Assembly: GCA_031963365.1 (NCBI GenBank)
Contig: JASSUF010000035.1
Location: 1 to 18,150, forward strand
Reading direction: 5' to 3'
From: JASSUD01 sp031963365
GTDB lineage: Bacteria; Pseudomonadota; Gammaproteobacteria; Burkholderiales; Burkholderiaceae
DNA: 18,150 nucleotides
Numbering within the stretch: the first letter of the stretch is position 1; each line of letters starts with the position of its first letter. The position numbers were made by a program, and so were the translations under genes. Shown piece by piece: positions 15,655 through 18,150 of the stretch. The notes under the pieces were generated by a model. The model was not told the DNA's origin and did not search any database. It saw only the letters and a list, made by a program, of their open reading frames with translations.

Positions 15655-16145
15655 TTAGTGTGTCACGCGTGTGACACCCTGGCTGGTTAACAAACGAACG
15701 CGGTCGCCTGCATAGAAGATTTCCCTCGTCACTTCTTGGGTAATCGCGCGCAAGCTGCCGTTATCTAAGCGTACGGTGATTTCAACACCATCTTTAGTGC
15801 TAAAACGCCGTTCTGCTTGATTGCCTACGAGCGCACCTGCAATGCTCCTCCGACGCCGGTGATCAAAGAGCCGTGTCCTCCGCCAAAGGCGCTTCCTACT
15901 GCAGCACCTGCTAAGCCGCCTCCAAGGGTCCCAAGGCCTGAAGGTTGCCCATTATCATTTTGAATTTTGACAAGACGCGTACTTTCAACTACTCCGAAAC
16001 GAATATGTGCTTCGCGTTGTGCTTGCCCGCCTCTATAGACATCTGCGGCACTGCTTTGATAAGCACAACCTTGCAGGCTTGCAAGGCCAATTAAAGAAGC
16101 AGCAAGGGGAATAATCAGTGCACATCGAGAAGAAAAAGGACGCAT
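15655..16145 (-). pseudogene. SlyB-like glycine-zipper outer-membrane lipoprotein, frameshifted
   Basis: The reading frame starts at ATG 16145 (GGAAAA just upstream) with a lipoprotein signal peptide whose lipobox is LQGC (C27). A SlyB/Pcp-like region follows (ADVYRGGQAQREAHIRFG, VVESTRLVKIQND) and a glycine-rich zipper (LGGGLAGAAVGSAFGGG). This frame hits a stop at 15825-15827. The adjacent frame from about 15840 carries the expected remainder: AGALVGNQAERRF, DGVEITVRLDNGS, then 61 codons in all to TAA at 15655. One missing base near 15840-15846 explains the break; restored, the protein would be about 163 residues, normal for the family. Such lipoproteins sit in the outer-membrane inner leaflet. 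This could be a recent null, an assembly error or, less likely, recoding. Confidence 0.8.
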
Positions 16146-16294
16146 GATATTTTCCAAAAAAGAAGTGGGTTTAACCATTTAGCATTTGAAATAAAACTTA
16201 CACAGAACAACTTCATGCAGCGGGTAATGCAACTGCAGTATAAAGAAAAAGGAGTGTACAGCAGATATTAAAACGGAAGCATCTACTCAAAATC

Positions 16295-17230
16295 CTAAAA
16301 TGTATATCCAAAATTTTCCTGAAAATGTGCGCGAATAAGCTCTTCTGTGTGGGGATAGCCTTGAGGGCCGGCATGTGTGATCTTAATGGAACCCATTAAA
16401 TTAGCAAGCCGCCCAGTGGTTAACCAGTCAAGCTGATGCGTTATCCCATAAATCAAACCTGCTCGAAACGCGTCTCCACAGCCTGTCGGATCCACTGCAT
16501 GTTTAACCGGCACAGCTGGAATGGTGTGGCTTTGATGGTCTTGATAGATCATAGCGCCTGCTTCACTATGTGTAATAACCATGGCTTTTACTTGGGATGC
16601 AATATGCTCTATAGACCATCCCGTTTTCCGGCTGAGTAGTTGGGATTCATAATGGTTGACCGTAATGTAGTCAGCCCATTGAATGATTTGGTGGAGCATA
16701 GACGGTTCGAAAAGCGGGAGTTGCTGGCCCGGATCGAAGAGGAAAGGGATGCCTGCTTGGAAAAATTGCTCCGCATGCTCATACATGCCTTGCTGGCCAT
16801 CGGGTGCGATGATGCCCAGTGTAATGGGTGTAGCATGATCTACGTGTTTAAGATGTGCATGCGCCATCGCGCCAGGATGGAATGCTGTGATTTGATTATG
16901 GTCTAGGTCGGTCATAATCATAGCTTGCGCGCAATGCATTCCAGGTAATACCTGTACATCTTGCGTAGACAGGCCAAGCGTATGGAGGCGTTCTAAAAAA
17001 GGTTGAGCATCCAAGGCGCCTAATGCTCCCATAATGCGTGGCTGCTCTCCAAGCGCCCTTAAGCCATACGCAATATTAGCCGCGCAGCCACCAAATTCCC
17101 GTTGTAGCGTGGGTACTAAAAAGCAAAGATTCAGTGTAGATAGGTGTTCGGACAAAATATGTTCATGAAAGCGACCTTCGAATTGCATGACATGATCATA
17201 AGCCAGTGAACCACAAATAAGCGTAGTCAA
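16295..17230 (-). CDS. PfkB-family nucleoside (adenosine-like) kinase
   Basis: Ribokinase-fold kinase of 311 residues. It carries both PfkB signatures: the substrate-side GGCAANIAYGLRALG at 47-61 and the C-terminal DPTGCGDAFRAGL, with catalytic base D253 and its anion hole. The N-terminus (LICGSLAYDHVMQFEGRF) and FLVPTLQREFGG resemble, from memory, the broad-specificity Burkholderia nucleoside kinase that phosphorylates adenosine and inosine, so nucleoside salvage is the best guess. A sugar substrate such as 2-keto-3-deoxygluconate cannot be excluded, given the divergent KDPG-aldolase-like neighbour. The start codon is TTG, with AAGG seven bases upstream; no in-frame ATG fits better. It is transcribed toward the lipoprotein gene, 149 bases away, and away from the aldolase gene. 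Confidence 0.88.
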   Translation of the reverse strand: MTTLICGSLAYDHVMQFEGRFHEHILSEHLSTLNLCFLVPTLQREFGGCAANIAYGLRALGEQPRIMGALGALDAQPFLERLHTLGLSTQDVQVLPGMHCAQAMIMTDLDHNQITAFHPGAMAHAHLKHVDHATPITLGIIAPDGQQGMYEHAEQFFQAGIPFLFDPGQQLPLFEPSMLHQIIQWADYITVNHYESQLLSRKTGWSIEHIASQVKAMVITHSEAGAMIYQDHQSHTIPAVPVKHAVDPTGCGDAFRAGLIYGITHQLDWLTTGRLANLMGSIKITHAGPQGYPHTEELIRAHFQENFGYTF

Positions 17231-17263
17231 GAGAGTGCCTTAAAAATAAAGTAAGAGGGGTAT

Positions 17264-17295
17264 GGATAGCAATCTAAATGGATAGCAATCTAAAT
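17264..17295. repeat. 16-bp perfect tandem duplication
   Basis: GGATAGCAATCTAAAT occurs twice head to tail (17264-17279 and 17280-17295) in the 102-base gap between the divergent kinase and aldolase genes. It may be a recent slippage duplication. In a promoter region it could also double a regulator site or change spacing for either gene. Confidence 0.9.
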
Positions 17296-17332
17296 AAGCG
17301 ATGTGCGATGCTATATTTTGGAGAAGTAAGCA

Positions 17333-18007
17333 ATGAAAAATATTGATGAAATCATTGACCGTGGCCCTGTTATTCCTGTTTTGACTTTCGACGACGTAGC
17401 TGTTGGAGAGGCAGTATGCCGAGCCCTTTATGCGGGTGGGATTAAAGTATTTGAAATCACACTGAGAACGCCTGTGGGTCTAGAGGTGCTTGAACGTGCG
17501 CAACATATTGCGCCCGATATTCAAGTGGGTATTGGCAGAGTCCTGCACGCTGATCAAATAGCTGCAGGTAAAAAAGCAGGCGCTGTCTTCGCTATGTCGC
17601 CAGGGTTTAGCCAAAACCTAGCGCAGGCTGCACAAGATCATGACCTTCCTCTTTTGCCAGGCGTGATGACTCCTTCCGAAATGATGGTGGTGCTGGAAGC
17701 CGGCTATACCACGGTGAAATTTTTCCCTGTGGTAGAAGGGCATGGATTATCCGCATTGAACTATTTGCATGCTAGCTTTCCCACACTAAAATTTTTTCCA
17801 TCGGGCGGTATTACCATCCAATCGGCTCCCCATTTTCTGGCCCTGCCTAATGTTATGGGCGTCAGTGGTTCCTGGTTAGCGCCAAGGGCATTAATTTTAG
17901 AAGGGAATTGGAGCGAGATCACGCACTTAGCTCGACAAGCTTGCGAATTAGGCCACCATCGCTCACATCAGCATTGTAAGCATGCAACCGCGTTGGCGGA
18001 TGCTTAA
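17333..18007 (+). CDS. eda: KDPG/KHG aldolase-family protein (Entner-Doudoroff type)
   Basis: A 224-residue class I aldolase fold, usual for cleaving 2-keto-3-deoxy-6-phosphogluconate to pyruvate and glyceraldehyde-3-phosphate. Catalytic E41 and R45 (FEITLRT), P90 (MSPGF), Schiff-base K129 (TVKFFP) and S180 (SGSWLAP) are kept. Several binding positions differ from E. coli Eda: the conserved Thr of GAGTV is Arg69 here (VGIGRVL), PTGGI is PSGGI, and the usual FFPAE..GG is FFPVVEGHG. The C-terminus adds a His-rich tail (HHRSHQHCKH). The start ATG has GGAGAAG at 17320-17326. No edd or other Entner-Doudoroff gene is visible, so altered specificity is possible. Confidence 0.85.
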   Translation: MKNIDEIIDRGPVIPVLTFDDVAVGEAVCRALYAGGIKVFEITLRTPVGLEVLERAQHIAPDIQVGIGRVLHADQIAAGKKAGAVFAMSPGFSQNLAQAAQDHDLPLLPGVMTPSEMMVVLEAGYTTVKFFPVVEGHGLSALNYLHASFPTLKFFPSGGITIQSAPHFLALPNVMGVSGSWLAPRALILEGNWSEITHLARQACELGHHRSHQHCKHATALADA

Positions 18008-18150
18008 AATCGGGCTTTAAGTAAGTGGTAGTGTTTAATTCTTCATTTAGCAGGGTACCGCTAAGCGCATATCTCGGTACAATGTAAGAATTATCGTAAC
18101 TCCCCAGGTTCTCAAACCTGGCAAAGGTTAGAGATAAGGGTATAGATCAA

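Noticed and set aside
18104..18121. CCAGGTT / AACCTGG hairpin after the aldolase gene
   Set aside because: The 7-bp stem is clear but no T-run follows on either strand, so I do not call a terminator. It also does not belong to a tRNA fold.
1..18150. CRISPR arrays, tRNA or rRNA genes, integrase or transposase genes
   Set aside because: I looked for regularly spaced repeats, tRNA arm signatures and recombinase motifs on both strands and found none.

Overview
This window looks like chromosome from a Burkholderiaceae bacterium that lives inside a host. The housekeeping genes ampD, nrdA, nrdB, a lysine/alanine-rich histone H1-like gene, a SlyB-type lipoprotein gene and a PfkB nucleoside kinase are of Burkholderia type. 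From memory, ampD-nrdA-nrdB followed by an H1-like gene is a familiar Burkholderia neighbourhood. Between nrdB and the H1-like gene lie two large genes with eukaryote-like architecture: a NACHT NTPase with HEAT-like repeats and an F-box protein with 15 ankyrin repeats. With the moderate G+C, this points to an endosymbiont. The fungal endosymbionts Mycoavidus and Glomeribacter are my best guess, but I could not test this by search.

Layout. Bases 1-117 hold a fragment of a dispersed repeat and the ribosome site of ampD (118-708), which acts in peptidoglycan recycling. A regulatory block at 749-843 holds an A/T inverted repeat, a -10 box and two NrdR-like boxes 31 bp apart. A leader of about 200 nt follows, then nrdA (1048-4053). 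A 133-bp palindromic, MITE/REP-like element (4081-4213) separates nrdA from nrdB (4234-5361), and a strong bidirectional terminator (5407-5456) closes the block. The NACHT/HEAT gene (5616-10466, non-ATG start) and the F-box/ankyrin gene (10801-13215) follow. The latter has its Shine-Dalgarno sequence inside a long hairpin. The H1-like gene (13408-14355) resumes the Burkholderia-like order.

On the minus strand are an unrecognised membrane protein (14447-15343), a SlyB-like lipoprotein gene broken by a one-base frameshift (16145-15655), and a PfkB-family nucleoside kinase (17230-16295). A second, diverged copy of the dispersed element supplies the 3' end and stop codon of the membrane-protein gene. 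The kinase is divergent from a KDPG-aldolase-like gene (17333-18007), across a promoter region with a 16-bp tandem duplication. I see no recognisable gene in the last 143 bases.

Taken together: cell-wall recycling, nucleotide reduction and nucleoside salvage genes frame a small islet of two eukaryotic-like genes. The F-box/ankyrin protein is a candidate for hijacking the host SCF ubiquitin ligase. The NACHT protein may act on the host, or in defence inside the bacterium.
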